A stretch of DNA of 64,000 nucleotides from CAIZQW01 sp942493055 (GCA_942493055.1 OW818680.1:2604001-2668000); one strand, 5' to 3'; counted from the first letter of the stretch, positions 1 to 9,769 are shown. A program made the numbers and translations. The notes: generated by a model from the sequence alone, not told the origin.

Positions 1-449
1 CCCCGCGAGTTCAGCGGATCTTTCCAGATATCCCACAACAACACAGGTTGGCGTTTCGGCGCATAGTACCAGGTGGTGAACCACGTCGTCTGGTCAGCGG
101 TGCGCAGGCGCATCTGCACGGCGTCGGACTTCCAGCCCTCGGTCGGGTTGAAAGCAGGATTGACGGTGTTGAACATCGGCGTGGGATCGCGCCACTTGAC
201 GCCCAGGTAGAGCGCGTCCTTGTCCCACATAGCCGCGACCTCGGCGGAGTAGCGGTTGCGGATCGACTGGTCCGCGAAGCACCAGATGCGTCCCGAGAAA
301 TCCCACTCGTCCAGCTTGCCGTCAATGGTCACGCGTCCGGGAGACGGCACGACAAAAATCCCCTCGTTCTGACTCTGTCTCCCAATCATGTTCTCGGCGC
401 CATCCGCGCTCGTTAGAGCCAACACTGCCAATCCGACCAACCGCTTCAT
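1..449 (-). CDS. Secreted CBM9-like (DOMON-type) protein, 3' part beyond the left edge
   Basis: The minus-strand frame opens with ATG at 447-449, preceded by an AAAGGGGG Shine-Dalgarno-like stretch, and stays open to the window edge (149 codons visible). The start reads MKRLVGLAVLALTSADGAEN, a short signal peptide. From about residue 33 it enters a domain of the CBM9-like/DOMON superfamily: VTIDGKLDEWDFSGR, then YSAEVAAMWDKDALYLGVKW and a KSDAVQMRLRT strand. In this family such a domain binds carbohydrate or acts as a surface-display module; the ligand here is unknown. It is the last visible gene of the operon led by the sigma factor at 11413-11946, and two other proteins of that operon carry the same domain. 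What lies C-terminal of residue 149 is outside the window, so an attached catalytic domain cannot be excluded. Confidence 0.8.
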   Translation of the reverse strand, partial: MKRLVGLAVLALTSADGAENMIGRQSQNEGIFVVPSPGRVTIDGKLDEWDFSGRIWCFADQSIRNRYSAEVAAMWDKDALYLGVKWRDPTPMFNTVNPAFNPTEGWKSDAVQMRLRTADQTTWFTTWYYAPKRQPVLLWDIWKDPLNSR

Positions 450-491
450 CGTTCTACCCCCTTTAATTTTGTCCGTCCCCGCAGACACGAT

Positions 492-1709
492 TTATTTTTC
501 CTCCCTCATGACAAGTTCCGCCACGCAGACACTTTCGATCCTGAGCTGCCCCTGACATACTCCGTCAGGGATGACAGGCCGGATCGAAACCGCATGTTCT
601 CCGGGCGGCAACAGCGCCGCATGCCTTCGCCAAATAAAGAGATTCCCTTGTCCAAACTTATGCGTGAACGGCCAGTGTTCACCTTTACCTTTGGCATACG
701 GCAAAGGTTGACCATCGAGTCGCACCTGTAAGGCGAGGCCGTCCTGATTGCCCTCGCCAAAGAACCCAATGACATTGCCCTTGAACTGCACCTCCAGCGG
801 CGCGATTTCCCCGCTCTCCTTGGCGTCACATCCAGCGACATCGCCCATCCAGCGGCTGGATTGCCCGTCGAACCAGAGCGCGGTGCGGTAGGTCTTCATG
901 GCCCGCCAGCCCTGGGCCATCGGCGCGTCAGCGAGACGGATGCGCCTGAGCTGCGTGACCTCGCCGAACAGCGGGCGCGGAGGAACCCTGCCGGAAAGCC
1001 CCGCCTTCACAGCAGCCTCGAAGCCGATCTTCGCAGCTTCGAAGAAGATTGCGTAGCCGGCGTCATCCGGATGTCCGCCGTCGATGGACCATGCCGCGTC
1101 GATCGCCAGTGTGCCGTTGGTCAGCGCCTCCTGCATCACAGGAAAGAGGTCGCCCTCCGCCACCTGATAGGCCGCAGCCAACTGTTGGTAGGCTGTGCGG
1201 CGCTGCACAGTCGCGAGGTTGTAGGCCGCACCGAACTGCCCTTTGAACCCAAAATACAGCTGCTCCACCGCGATGCCCTCTTGAAGCATCCGCCGCAGCA
1301 GCGTCTCGTAGAAGCAGCAGGTCTCCCGGTCCCTTCCCGCATAGTTGTCGTTGGCCATGAAATCCAGAAAAACCAAATCCGGTTTACGCGAAAGCACATC
1401 ACGTTCGAGCCGGAAGACGCCGAGGTCAGACCCTGTGCCCCCGATCGCGCCATCGTAAAACGTAAACGGCGCGCGCGGATACCGCTCCCGCAAGTACGCC
1501 ATCATCCGGCCGCGATAGCTCGTCAGCTGCGGATCCGTCGCGTTCGCGCCCCACGTGAACGAACCCCCGAAGAATACGACGGTCAGGGGCTCTCCATTTC
1601 TGGCCCGCCGGTCGATCGAGGCGAACGACGCATCCCGAACACCCGCAGCCAGCCCGGCAGTCGCCATTGCAATTGCCGCGCAAACAGATAACCCAAATCG
1701 CATCAACAT
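492..1709 (-). CDS. Secreted SGNH/GDSL-type hydrolase with C-terminal beta-sandwich
   Basis: Probable exported esterase or deacetylase acting on carbohydrate esters; the substrate is not readable from sequence. The frame is open further upstream, but the ATG at 1709 follows GGGGAGGAACG and begins a signal peptide (MLMRFGLSVCAAIAMATAG), so I place the start there (405 residues). SGNH blocks are visible: FFGGSFTWGA (block I, with GGS instead of GDS), the FMANDNY block III carrying the Asn, and DGGHPDDAGY with the catalytic Asp/His pair. The last 110 residues form a beta-rich accessory domain. It lies 43 bp downstream of the large propeller gene and 42 bp before the CBM9 gene, consistent with one operon. 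The GGS replacement keeps the nucleophilic Ser. The superfamily is secure; the specificity is inference from the polysaccharide context. Confidence 0.8.
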   Translation of the reverse strand: MLMRFGLSVCAAIAMATAGLAAGVRDASFASIDRRARNGEPLTVVFFGGSFTWGANATDPQLTSYRGRMMAYLRERYPRAPFTFYDGAIGGTGSDLGVFRLERDVLSRKPDLVFLDFMANDNYAGRDRETCCFYETLLRRMLQEGIAVEQLYFGFKGQFGAAYNLATVQRRTAYQQLAAAYQVAEGDLFPVMQEALTNGTLAIDAAWSIDGGHPDDAGYAIFFEAAKIGFEAAVKAGLSGRVPPRPLFGEVTQLRRIRLADAPMAQGWRAMKTYRTALWFDGQSSRWMGDVAGCDAKESGEIAPLEVQFKGNVIGFFGEGNQDGLALQVRLDGQPLPYAKGKGEHWPFTHKFGQGNLFIWRRHAALLPPGEHAVSIRPVIPDGVCQGQLRIESVCVAELVMREEK

Positions 1710-1752
1710 CGTTCCTCCCCTTCTCAGTTCAAAATTTGCTCTTGTCTTCCCC

Positions 1753-4700
1753 TCACTTTTCGAAGCGGAAGAGCCCCCACAGATTGGGCTGAAGCCCGGC
1801 TTCGCTGGGCAGGTCTGACATGATGTTGGTATTCTTATTCGCCCAGTAGACGCGGCTGGCCGCCAGCGAGCCGCTCTGGTCGCTGAGCACCCGGCCCACA
1901 TCGCCGCTCGTCTCGCCCAGTGTGCGAGGATCCAGATGAATCGCGGCCAGCGGCACCGAGGCCTCCAGCACATAATCCTGGCCGCGCCGCACCACGGCTA
2001 CGCGAGCCTCTTTTAAAATCGCGGCACGGTCGCACCAGACTGTGCGCCAGGGCGAACTGAACGGGATGCGCTCGCCACGGAAATCAGGAATCTTAAAATC
2101 ATAGAGCACACAACGGGGCTCGCCTTCGAACATGGCGAAGCTCAGCCGAATATCACCCGCGCCCGCTTCGGTGCGGCGGGCCTCCAGCCCCGCCCGAGTC
2201 TGTAGCATCACATCCACCACGTCGCCGCTCTTGAAGAGCTCCAGCGGATTGACGCCTTTGTTCTCGAAAGGGGCGCGGTCATCGTGTCCCTGGAAGAGCA
2301 CGTAGAGGCGGGTCGCATCATAGGCCAGCGCGAACCCGTCGATCCGGCTCGCCGGCCACTCCGTTGCGAGGCCGTCCACCGTGATTGCACCCTCGGCCAT
2401 GCGCGGCACGGTATAGGCTTTCGGCTGCGCCGTGCGCAATGCGGCGAGCTGACGCTGCTCCTGCGCGGCAACGATCTGAGCAGGCGTGACCGCGACAGGA
2501 CCGCCCGGAAGCCGCTGGATCTGGTCCAGCCCTGTCAGCTCAACGACGGAGCAGTGATTCTTGCCGCAGACATAATAGTAACGGTCTCCGACCTTCTGGA
2601 AGGTGCCGCCGAAATGCTCGTCGAACAGGCTGGTCTCCGCCAGCACCTCCGGCGTGGGCGGCGTCGGCGTATTCCAGAGCAAGCCGACCCGCTGGTCTTT
2701 GAAGACGCGGTCAATGAAGAGCCCGTCTTCAGCCGTCATCAGATAGGTGCACCCCAGATTCGAGTTGAAGGCCACCACCTCGCCCAGCGTACGGTTGACT
2801 GGCACAATGCCCCAGATGCGCGTCGGCGCGATCAGCACGCCCGGCTCGTCCCCGCGTGCGGTGGTGCGGTGTCCAGCGTGCAGCCCCGGCCAGTCGTTGC
2901 GGTAGCGCCAACGCACCGTGCCGTCCGGCGCGACGCTGGTGAGCGGCCCGCCGAGGACGATGACGTTGCCTTGGCTGTCCGGCATCAGGGCCTCACCGTT
3001 GCCCGGCAGTGTCTCGATCGGCACGTCGTAGAGCGGATACCCGTGGCGCGTGAAGCCCATGGGCGCGAAACGCACGATGCGCCCCTGGCCCGCGTTGGCC
3101 GCGGCCACGAAGCCGCTGCTCATGCGCCAGTTCCATCCGGCTGAGGCGCCTTTGAGCAGTTGCCCCCCGAACGCTATCTTCCCGAATTTCAGCTCGGACG
3201 GCTGAACGCGCCCATCGTCGTTGAGATCGGTCCAGGTGAAAAACCTCTGGTCAGGCGAGTAACCCGCTATGTGGTTCGTCAAGAACGCACTGGATTCCCA
3301 CGCCTTGCCATCATGCCGGTCAACCTCCGGCTCCCCGAAGGCTGCCCGCAACGCGATCGAGGACCCCATGGCAGCCACCGGCTGCACGTGGTCGCCCTTG
3401 TGCTGCCAGAGCACCAGACTCGGATGGCCGTGCGGCGGGCCGAAGCTGGTGAACCAGAGTTTCTCGCGCGAAAACCAGCGTGAAAATCCGTCGCCGCTTT
3501 TAGCGCGAAAGGCGTACGTGGGGAAGTCGCCCGCTGCAAATTGCGAGAAGCGCGGGGTGTCCGTACGGTAGAGCAGGTTTTTCAGCGTGACGTCGCCGCG
3601 CTTCGGATCGCGCCGGAACTCCAGCCCCTTGTAGAAGAGACGGGTGGGGTCCGCGGGATCGACGCAGCCGTCGCCGCCATACTGCGTAGGTCCGTAGACC
3701 GCTTTGACGCAACGGCCGGAAGCGGCATCCCACAGGCTCACGCGCTTGGTAAACTCGGTGTGCTCCGCGACCCACACGCGGCCGTCGGACCCGACCTCGA
3801 CGCCGTACGGCTCCTCCAGGTCGTCGTTGTCGAAGGGGCCGACCTTGCGCATGCCAGGCTTGCCCAGCGTGGCAATGACCCGTCCGTCCGGCGCATAGCC
3901 GATGACCTGATGCAGCGGCTCGCCCTCGCCGACGTAGAGGTTGCCCTTCGCGTCGACGCCCAGGCCGAGCGGATTGCGCAGCTTGCCCGCGAACAGGGTG
4001 TTGACCCCATAGCTGGCCGCATCAATCGTGACAACGTCTTTGCCGCTGGTGGTCACCAGTTTCCCTTCGCCATATTTGCGCAGACGCCCCGGCGACAACA
4101 GGCGGATCTCTTTCACCAGCACTGGCTTCTGGTCATCGAACTGCTTGTAGGCGACATCCCAGCCGAACCCGCGCCACGGCCCGGCCAGACCCCGGCTGAT
4201 GTCAAACACCTGCACCGTGTTGGACGCGGCGATGCTGATAAACGCGCGGTCTCCCACCACTTGAAACCCGGTGATGCCTGTCGCGAAGAAGCCCGCCTTC
4301 TTTCCGGTCTCGCGCTGGAAAATCTTCCGGCTGGCCTTGGTCTTGGTGTTGATCTGGATGATCGCCTGATTGTCGCCGATCCAGCCCCCTTCGCAGAACC
4401 CGTAGTAGAAATCGTTGTCACTGCAGATCTCCTTGGGGATGGCCACCCAGATGCGGTCGATGCCCCACAGCTTGTTGGCGTCGCTGTCCGTCTCGACGAT
4501 GGAGTCGCCCGCCTCTGCGAACGCGCCCAGCCACATGCGGTCGCCCGCGCGGCAGAGGGTGCGCGGCGGTTCGTGGTCGGCCAGCCAGCCGCCCGCGCGG
4601 TCCGGCGTCTGCCAGGCCACATGCGCTAGCGGATACGGGTAGTAGCTGTACTTGTAGTCGACTTTGAGTCCGGGCACATAGAGTCCGCGCCACGTGTAGG

Positions 4701-5868
4701 CTCCCGTCTTCAGTACAGGCTCGCCCGTGACGTCCTCCAGATTCCAGTGGATCGTATGGGTTCCCGCAGCGAACTCGACGCCCGCGATTGGATTGGCGAC
4801 CACCTCGCCGCGCGCGTCACGGATCTGCACCGTCACTTTGCCGGGGCCGGGTATCGAGAAGGTGATGGGCACTGTGCCCGCATCGCGGACCGAGGCGGCC
4901 GGAACGGGGTCGCGCCCGAGGTCGCGCAGCGCCACGATCTCGCCGACGCCCACCTGTTTCACGCCGCCGGTGACACGCAGACGGATGCCGCGCGTGGTGA
5001 TTGCAGCGCCGAAGTCAAAGAGCCGCAGCGCGCGAAACGCCCCCTCGGCACTCCATTCGCCCTGCAGGGTCGTCCAGCCCGACGCGGCCGTGGCGAAACG
5101 CGGGTCGCCTTCACCAATATACGATTCCACTACTGTCTGCCCGACACCCTTTTCGTCTTTGCCGCGCAACAGGGCGAGCATGCGGAGCGGCTGCGGCTGG
5201 GACCAGCTCAGCATCAGCCATTCGGGCGTATCGGAGGTGATCTCCGCCTCACGCGGCACTGTAAAAAAATTACGCCGGTCATCCACGAAACCATCCGCCA
5301 ACGTCTCCGGGCGGTTCAGCCACGGGACCGGCTGAAACCCCGCGCTCAGCTTGTCCGCCGAGCTGACCGTCACGGTCGCCTCGGGCGCGACGTTCACCGC
5401 GCGGAACGGCAGCAGCGTGACAAAGGGGAGCGTAGCGCTGTAGGCCGCAGTTCCCGAGGCCGCGCGCGTCAGGGCTGACGGAACCGTGAAGCGCGCGCCG
5501 CGGACCTCCATGCCGGGCGGCAACGGCCGCACGCGCAGGTGCAGACCCGCATCAGGGCCCTCGGGCAAGCCCTGCCAGCCGGCAACGGTCTCGATCTCGG
5601 CCTTGCCGCCGTCATAGAGCAGGAGCGAGGCATTGACCACCGGCGCTGTAAGGCGCACCGTGAAAATTCCGGACTGATTGTCGGGCGTAACAGAGGTCTT
5701 CCAGTCCACGACTTCCCAGCAGCGCGTCGAGAGCAGGACCGGCGGCGGCACCTTTCCCGGCATGGCGTCCGATGTGAGCACGTTGAGCGGCCCCTCCGCG
5801 AGCGCCGCATGGAAGAACCCGGCTACACAGAGTCCCCCGGCAATCATTTTTTGATGCGTCAATTTCAT
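1753..5868 (-). CDS. Large secreted NHL/SMP30-like propeller with FlgD-like and C-terminal CBM9-like domains
   Basis: 1371 residues with a signal peptide (MKLTHQKMIAGGLCVAGFF, cleavage near ALAEG). Residues ~40-330 are beta-sandwich/discoidin-like. Around 345-400 is a FlgD Ig-like segment (VQIRDARGEVVANP...GTHTIHWNLEDVTG). From about 420 to 1150 repeated NHL/SMP30-type blades follow (NPLGLGVDAKGNLYVGEGE, EPYGVEVGSDGRVWVAEH, PDSQGNVIVLGG), interrupted by a calcium-binding-like DLNDDGRVQPSEL loop. Residues ~1180-1371 are a CBM9-like module (GAITVDGLATEWPASRIDG, YDATRLYVLFQGHDD). No catalytic signature is seen; the propeller could be a lyase-type enzyme or a scaffold. The gene is 17 bp downstream of an SGNH hydrolase and 43 bp upstream of another, so it probably belongs to the sigma/FecR-led operon. 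Function in polysaccharide binding or processing is inference. Confidence 0.75.
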   Translation of the reverse strand: MKLTHQKMIAGGLCVAGFFHAALAEGPLNVLTSDAMPGKVPPPVLLSTRCWEVVDWKTSVTPDNQSGIFTVRLTAPVVNASLLLYDGGKAEIETVAGWQGLPEGPDAGLHLRVRPLPPGMEVRGARFTVPSALTRAASGTAAYSATLPFVTLLPFRAVNVAPEATVTVSSADKLSAGFQPVPWLNRPETLADGFVDDRRNFFTVPREAEITSDTPEWLMLSWSQPQPLRMLALLRGKDEKGVGQTVVESYIGEGDPRFATAASGWTTLQGEWSAEGAFRALRLFDFGAAITTRGIRLRVTGGVKQVGVGEIVALRDLGRDPVPAASVRDAGTVPITFSIPGPGKVTVQIRDARGEVVANPIAGVEFAAGTHTIHWNLEDVTGEPVLKTGAYTWRGLYVPGLKVDYKYSYYPYPLAHVAWQTPDRAGGWLADHEPPRTLCRAGDRMWLGAFAEAGDSIVETDSDANKLWGIDRIWVAIPKEICSDNDFYYGFCEGGWIGDNQAIIQINTKTKASRKIFQRETGKKAGFFATGITGFQVVGDRAFISIAASNTVQVFDISRGLAGPWRGFGWDVAYKQFDDQKPVLVKEIRLLSPGRLRKYGEGKLVTTSGKDVVTIDAASYGVNTLFAGKLRNPLGLGVDAKGNLYVGEGEPLHQVIGYAPDGRVIATLGKPGMRKVGPFDNDDLEEPYGVEVGSDGRVWVAEHTEFTKRVSLWDAASGRCVKAVYGPTQYGGDGCVDPADPTRLFYKGLEFRRDPKRGDVTLKNLLYRTDTPRFSQFAAGDFPTYAFRAKSGDGFSRWFSREKLWFTSFGPPHGHPSLVLWQHKGDHVQPVAAMGSSIALRAAFGEPEVDRHDGKAWESSAFLTNHIAGYSPDQRFFTWTDLNDDGRVQPSELKFGKIAFGGQLLKGASAGWNWRMSSGFVAAANAGQGRIVRFAPMGFTRHGYPLYDVPIETLPGNGEALMPDSQGNVIVLGGPLTSVAPDGTVRWRYRNDWPGLHAGHRTTARGDEPGVLIAPTRIWGIVPVNRTLGEVVAFNSNLGCTYLMTAEDGLFIDRVFKDQRVGLLWNTPTPPTPEVLAETSLFDEHFGGTFQKVGDRYYYVCGKNHCSVVELTGLDQIQRLPGGPVAVTPAQIVAAQEQRQLAALRTAQPKAYTVPRMAEGAITVDGLATEWPASRIDGFALAYDATRLYVLFQGHDDRAPFENKGVNPLELFKSGDVVDVMLQTRAGLEARRTEAGAGDIRLSFAMFEGEPRCVLYDFKIPDFRGERIPFSSPWRTVWCDRAAILKEARVAVVRRGQDYVLEASVPLAAIHLDPRTLGETSGDVGRVLSDQSGSLAASRVYWANKNTNIMSDLPSEAGLQPNLWGLFRFEK

Positions 5869-5885
5869 CTGAACCTTTCACGCGT

Positions 5886-7529
5886 CTACTGACGGACAAC
5901 TGGATTTTGTGGAATGGCGGAATAACGCAGGTCGGACAGGTCGTCTGCGCCTTGACCTTTGATGTCGCAGGCGAACTGCCACTGCCAGTTGAGGTGGTCG
6001 CTCTTGATCAGGAGCTGATTCCACCCGGCCTTGAGCGCTGTTGTGACCATGGCCTTTCGCTGGGGTTCGGACGTGAGCGCCTGGGCATAACAGGGCTGGC
6101 CGTTCATCCAGATCGTGAGCCCGATCGTTCCCGCAAAGATTGACGTGGAGAGGTGAAGCTCGATTGTGCGGGCTTTGTCGCTATGGACCCAGCGCGTGGC
6201 ATAGAGCGCGTCGAAGGTGCGTCCGAAAAGAACGGCGAACGTATCGATCGAGGCGGGATTGTTTCCGCCCGTGTAATTGACCGAAGGCGTGTACACGCTC
6301 CACGGATAGGTTTTCTCCCGACAGACCAGAGGGCTGCTGAATCCCTCGCCGCGAATAAGAGGCTGGTCGAACGCCTGGATGCTGTTTGTGGCATTAAAGG
6401 TGTTTCGCGGCCAGGCAGCCTGGTTGGGAATGCCCGCGCTGATTCGCCACGGAGCCGGAATCGCAAGGGTCTGGACCCGTTCAACATCGCCTGCCTTTGC
6501 CCGGAGCACCAACTCGGTGACGATTTTTTCAGGTGCGCCCGTCACGGTGAAAACCCCTGATGTGGCGGTAGCGGCATGGCCAGCGAGTTGCCAGATGTCG
6601 GGAATAGAAAGCGTGACTGTCGGCGGGGGGAGGAGCGCCCTTCCGGCGTTCCACCAGTAAGTGATGGTGTAGGTGTTTGTCTGCGTGTCGTTCCCGGGAC
6701 TCACCGGGGAGATCGCATACGACAGCGCGGGATAGGCGTTCGTCGGGATCAGCGCGCTCAGGTAGCGGCGCTCGAGGAGCTGTGCGGCGTCATGTTCTCC
6801 CAGGCCCTTGAGCATTGCTATGGCAATCGCCGCGTGACCGGCCCCGCCCGGGTGCACAAAGTCGCCAGCCACATGGAACTGAGGCGTCAGGGCTCGTCCG
6901 CGCTGGAGAAGGCTGGCTGTGGCCTCGCCTGTCTGGAGCAAGAGATACCCCTCGGATGCCGCGATCTCGGCCACCTGCTGGTTGAGTTTGGCCCGCGCAA
7001 TATTCTTGGGCGAAGCCAGATCTTCAGTCAGGAGCGTGACGGTTCCGAGCGCCACGAGACGTGGCTTCGTGCGCTTACGCACCGTGTGGATCAAGTTGGT
7101 GTAAGCACTGCGCCAAGCCTGATACCCTTCCGGAGTATCCGCGATGTAAGGGGAGAGCAGGTCATTCATGCCTAACATGACAACCAGGACGTCCGTCCCC
7201 GCATCGAGCGTCGTACGGACTTCGATGCCGGCAACGTCCAGATAGGACGGCGCTGCATTCGTCCTTGTTGCAACGCTCATCCACGACCCGACCCCCTGCC
7301 CGCTCCCCCCGAGGGAGAGCAAGGTGTTGGACGAGGACGGGTGCGCCTGCTGAAGCGCCCATCTCATCTGATGACAATAGCCGTCCTTGAGGTTCATGCT
7401 GTGGCCTGTGATGCTGTCGCCCACAAAAAGAATACGGTCCGTGGGCAACAGCAGGGGCTCACACAACGCCTGATGCGCAGTCATAACGACCGTCAGCGCG
7501 ACGGTCAATAACGAAAGTAAATTGTTCAT
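5886..7529 (-). CDS. Secreted SGNH/GDSL hydrolase with C-terminal beta domains
   Basis: 547 residues beginning with a signal peptide (MNNLLSLLTVALTVVMTAHQ). Residues ~30-250 are a canonical SGNH fold: RILFVGDSITGHSMN (block I), a GGSGQGVGSWM Gly block, VVMLGMNDLLSP (block III Asn) and DFVHPGGAGHAAIA with the Asp-x-x-His pair. The C-terminal 290 residues hold an Ig-like strand-rich region and a beta-sandwich (TFDALYATRWVHSDK...TIGLTIWMNGQ) resembling sugar-binding or jelly-roll modules. Such proteins in Verrucomicrobia and Planctomycetes are commonly acetyl esterases or sialate esterases of polysaccharide loci; the substrate is not determined here. The gene is 17 bp upstream of the propeller gene and 12 bp downstream of the beta-helix protein's second fragment. 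Confidence 0.85.
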   Translation of the reverse strand: MNNLLSLLTVALTVVMTAHQALCEPLLLPTDRILFVGDSITGHSMNLKDGYCHQMRWALQQAHPSSSNTLLSLGGSGQGVGSWMSVATRTNAAPSYLDVAGIEVRTTLDAGTDVLVVMLGMNDLLSPYIADTPEGYQAWRSAYTNLIHTVRKRTKPRLVALGTVTLLTEDLASPKNIARAKLNQQVAEIAASEGYLLLQTGEATASLLQRGRALTPQFHVAGDFVHPGGAGHAAIAIAMLKGLGEHDAAQLLERRYLSALIPTNAYPALSYAISPVSPGNDTQTNTYTITYWWNAGRALLPPPTVTLSIPDIWQLAGHAATATSGVFTVTGAPEKIVTELVLRAKAGDVERVQTLAIPAPWRISAGIPNQAAWPRNTFNATNSIQAFDQPLIRGEGFSSPLVCREKTYPWSVYTPSVNYTGGNNPASIDTFAVLFGRTFDALYATRWVHSDKARTIELHLSTSIFAGTIGLTIWMNGQPCYAQALTSEPQRKAMVTTALKAGWNQLLIKSDHLNWQWQFACDIKGQGADDLSDLRYSAIPQNPVVRQ

Positions 7530-7541
7530 GTCTGCACACCA

Positions 7542-7958
7542 TTAAAAGAGCGATATCAATGTGGCGTCCTTGCGCGGCGAGGTCAGCACAATCAGCCCCC
7601 CTTCGGCTGAAACGGTGTATTCCTGCGTATCTTTCACCGCCCGTGCAGCCCAATCGGTAAAGGAACCGTAGGCTGTGCGTCCGGTCTGAACCAGCACAAG
7701 CCGTCCGCCCTTTCTCCTCGCCCATTCCGAGGCGTTAATTTCCAGCCCGGTTGTTTCATCCACGCGCAGATCGTACAACGAAACAAACGGCACCTTCGCA
7801 TAACCCGCTACGCCGATGTTGAAGACCAGCGTCGTGCCGTTGGTGATGATGATCGACTGCGACACGGTGCTGACTTGACTGTTCGTGCCATTGAATTCAA
7901 GACGCGTACGGGCATTATAACCATTGCCATATCCGCCGAAGTTGATCCAGCCGCAGCG
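7542..7958 (-). pseudogene. Out-of-frame C-terminal fragment of the beta-helix protein
   Basis: In the second minus frame, starting near the codons for GWINFGGYGNGYNARTRLEF, the beta-helix repeat resumes (VSTVSQSIIITNGTTLVFN). It continues into a compact tail with LRVDETTGLEINASEWARR and DTQEYTVSAEGGLIVLTSPRK, ending in TAA at 7542. Joining the 9721 frame to this one needs one extra base around 7949-7960, inside the GCTGCGGCTGG stretch, giving about 720 residues. I cannot tell a genuine one-base deletion from an assembly error. The tail resembles the terminal beta-strand module of other PVC surface proteins, so a functional full-length protein is plausible in relatives. Confidence 0.6.
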
Positions 7959-9721
7959 GCGAGCGTGCCGTTGGTGATGCTGAGGGTGTTGTCTGATGAA
8001 TTTCCGGACAATCCGCCCGTAGACAGATAAGTAGTCCGCCCGTCCACGACAAGGCGGTTCGAGCAGGAATTGGTCGCGTTGCCGATAATCAGGGAGTTGA
8101 CGGAGACCTGCGCCCCGCCGGAAACCACGAGCAGATTGTTGGTGGAAGCGCCCAGCGCTTTGACTGCCACGTCGTTGTGGCCGCCGCCGACATAGATTGT
8201 CGCACCGAAGTAGGTCGCATCGTCGATCACGACCCGGTTGCCGCTGCCGCCCCCCCAAACCCAATGGGTGTTGCCGATACACATCCACCCCATGTTGGTG
8301 ACAAATGACTTTCCTTGAATGATGATTTCGTTCGCTGACGCATTGCTGTACACGCCCGTCACCAAACCCCGCCGCTCACTGTTGATGCCATTATAGAACA
8401 ACAGTTCCACCTGGGCGCCGTCATCAATCACCGTTTTGTTGAACGAACTCGAAGACCCTGTATAAAGGAACACATCGTTTACATGGCGATCGGAGTACGT
8501 GGCACATACATAGCGCGTTCCGGCACCGGTGATGGTCAAGAGATTGTTCGTTGCATAGGATGTCGCGCCGACACCAATCCATCCGAAATACTGTGCGCCA
8601 TCGCGAATCTTCATCTGGTTGTTGGATCCAAAGTTCCCCACACGCGCAGACGATGTGTTTGTCACGAAAGCCGTCCCGTAAATATCCAGCAAATTCATCG
8701 AAGCCATCTGATTCAGCCCGACATACGTATCACCGCCCCCCAGCCGGACGAGTGCGCCATCGCCGATGGAAAGCGTATTGTTGTTGCCTCCGACTTTGGA
8801 GCCTGACCAATTTAGATTCCACCCGTAACCGATCCACGTCGCTCCGTCCACATAGAGGGTCGCATTACTCACGATTGCGCTGTTCCCGTTGTTGGAGCCT
8901 TGTCCTTCGATTCCGGCATCCACCCCGAAAATACCCATGTTGGTGATCGATGCGCCGCCATCCAGAATCAGCCGTTTCGACCCTGGCTGATTCCACCAGT
9001 TGTTCACGCACAATCCCTTTGAAGAGGAGTTCATTGCCTTCACATACACCACCGCATGGTCTGTCACCCTCAACTCGGCACCGTTATTGCCGCCCAGAAC
9101 CAGAACCCCATCATTCCCATGCTGAGAAGGCAGCGGATTGACAAAGGAGGCATACGTCCCCGGCCCGCTGATGACGCCGCGTGCGTCGACTCCGTCCAGC
9201 GACGAGAAACTGCCGCTGTAAAAGTAAGCCCCGTCGGCGATTTCCAGCCGGTTGGAGTTCCCCTTGACAACAAAGCCCTCGCGGTTGGTGGCGCAGATCC
9301 AGCGTGTCCCCGCACCGCTCACACGAAGCGTGTGATACGGATTGCCATCACCGATCAGCACTTTCTTCTCCGTCAGCAGGGTTCCGCCGGTCAATGCCAG
9401 CGAATACGGTCCGCTTCCGCTCTGCCGCTTGAAGGTCAGTGTGTTTGTCAACGACAATCCGTATCCGCTGAGATTGAGTGTGACTGCTCCGCCGCCGCTG
9501 CCGGCGTTGAACAGAGCCCCGGCGTTCGTCAGCCAGGCCGAGGTCGTCAACGCGAACGCTCCCTGCTGTCCGAACACGACGGTATTGGTTTCAACCGGCA
9601 GGATACCGCCGCTCCAGTTCGTGGGAACGGCCAAATCCCCGTCCGTGACATTCCAGTACACATAATTCTGAGCCGACACGGTCATTGCTGTCAGGCATAT
9701 TGCCCCAATCCATTGCTTCAT
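7808..9721 (-). CDS. Secreted beta-helix repeat protein, N-terminal part (frameshifted near 7955)
   Basis: A signal peptide (MKQWIGAICLTAMTVSAQN) follows a good AAAGGAGAG ribosome site. The next 580 residues are imperfect repeats rich in Gly, Asn and Thr. Typical units are LEIADGAYFYSGS, LYVDGATWIGYG, LSIGDGALVRLGGGDTYVG and VVIDDATYFGATIYVGG, the pattern of right-handed beta-helix or autotransporter passenger proteins. The natural sequence ends around SITNGTLAAAAG; the remaining ~38 codons in this frame (basic and Ser-rich, ending RSSSPTARRWSSTSA) do not fit the repeat and are out of frame. The matching continuation lies one frame over at 7542-7958. A surface adhesin or matrix role is likely; there is no enzymatic motif. 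The gene lies directly downstream of the FecR-like gene. Confidence 0.7.
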   Translation of the reverse strand: MKQWIGAICLTAMTVSAQNYVYWNVTDGDLAVPTNWSGGILPVETNTVVFGQQGAFALTTSAWLTNAGALFNAGSGGGAVTLNLSGYGLSLTNTLTFKRQSGSGPYSLALTGGTLLTEKKVLIGDGNPYHTLRVSGAGTRWICATNREGFVVKGNSNRLEIADGAYFYSGSFSSLDGVDARGVISGPGTYASFVNPLPSQHGNDGVLVLGGNNGAELRVTDHAVVYVKAMNSSSKGLCVNNWWNQPGSKRLILDGGASITNMGIFGVDAGIEGQGSNNGNSAIVSNATLYVDGATWIGYGWNLNWSGSKVGGNNNTLSIGDGALVRLGGGDTYVGLNQMASMNLLDIYGTAFVTNTSSARVGNFGSNNQMKIRDGAQYFGWIGVGATSYATNNLLTITGAGTRYVCATYSDRHVNDVFLYTGSSSSFNKTVIDDGAQVELLFYNGINSERRGLVTGVYSNASANEIIIQGKSFVTNMGWMCIGNTHWVWGGGSGNRVVIDDATYFGATIYVGGGHNDVAVKALGASTNNLLVVSGGAQVSVNSLIIGNATNSCSNRLVVDGRTTYLSTGGLSGNSSDNTLSITNGTLAAAAGSTSADMAMVIMPVRVLNSMARTVKSAPCRSRSSSPTARRWSSTSA

Positions 9722-9769
9722 CTGTTGCTCTCCTTTTCGTTGTTTATCTCCTGAAACTCGACATCTGTC

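Noticed and set aside
861..1691. Long plus-strand frame opposite the SGNH gene (276 codons)
   Set aside because: Arg/Pro/Ala-rich shadow of a high-GC minus-strand gene, no start signal and no domain.
3541..4629. Plus-strand frame of 362 codons opposite the propeller gene
   Set aside because: Antisense shadow with biased composition; the minus frame has clear signal peptide and blade repeats.
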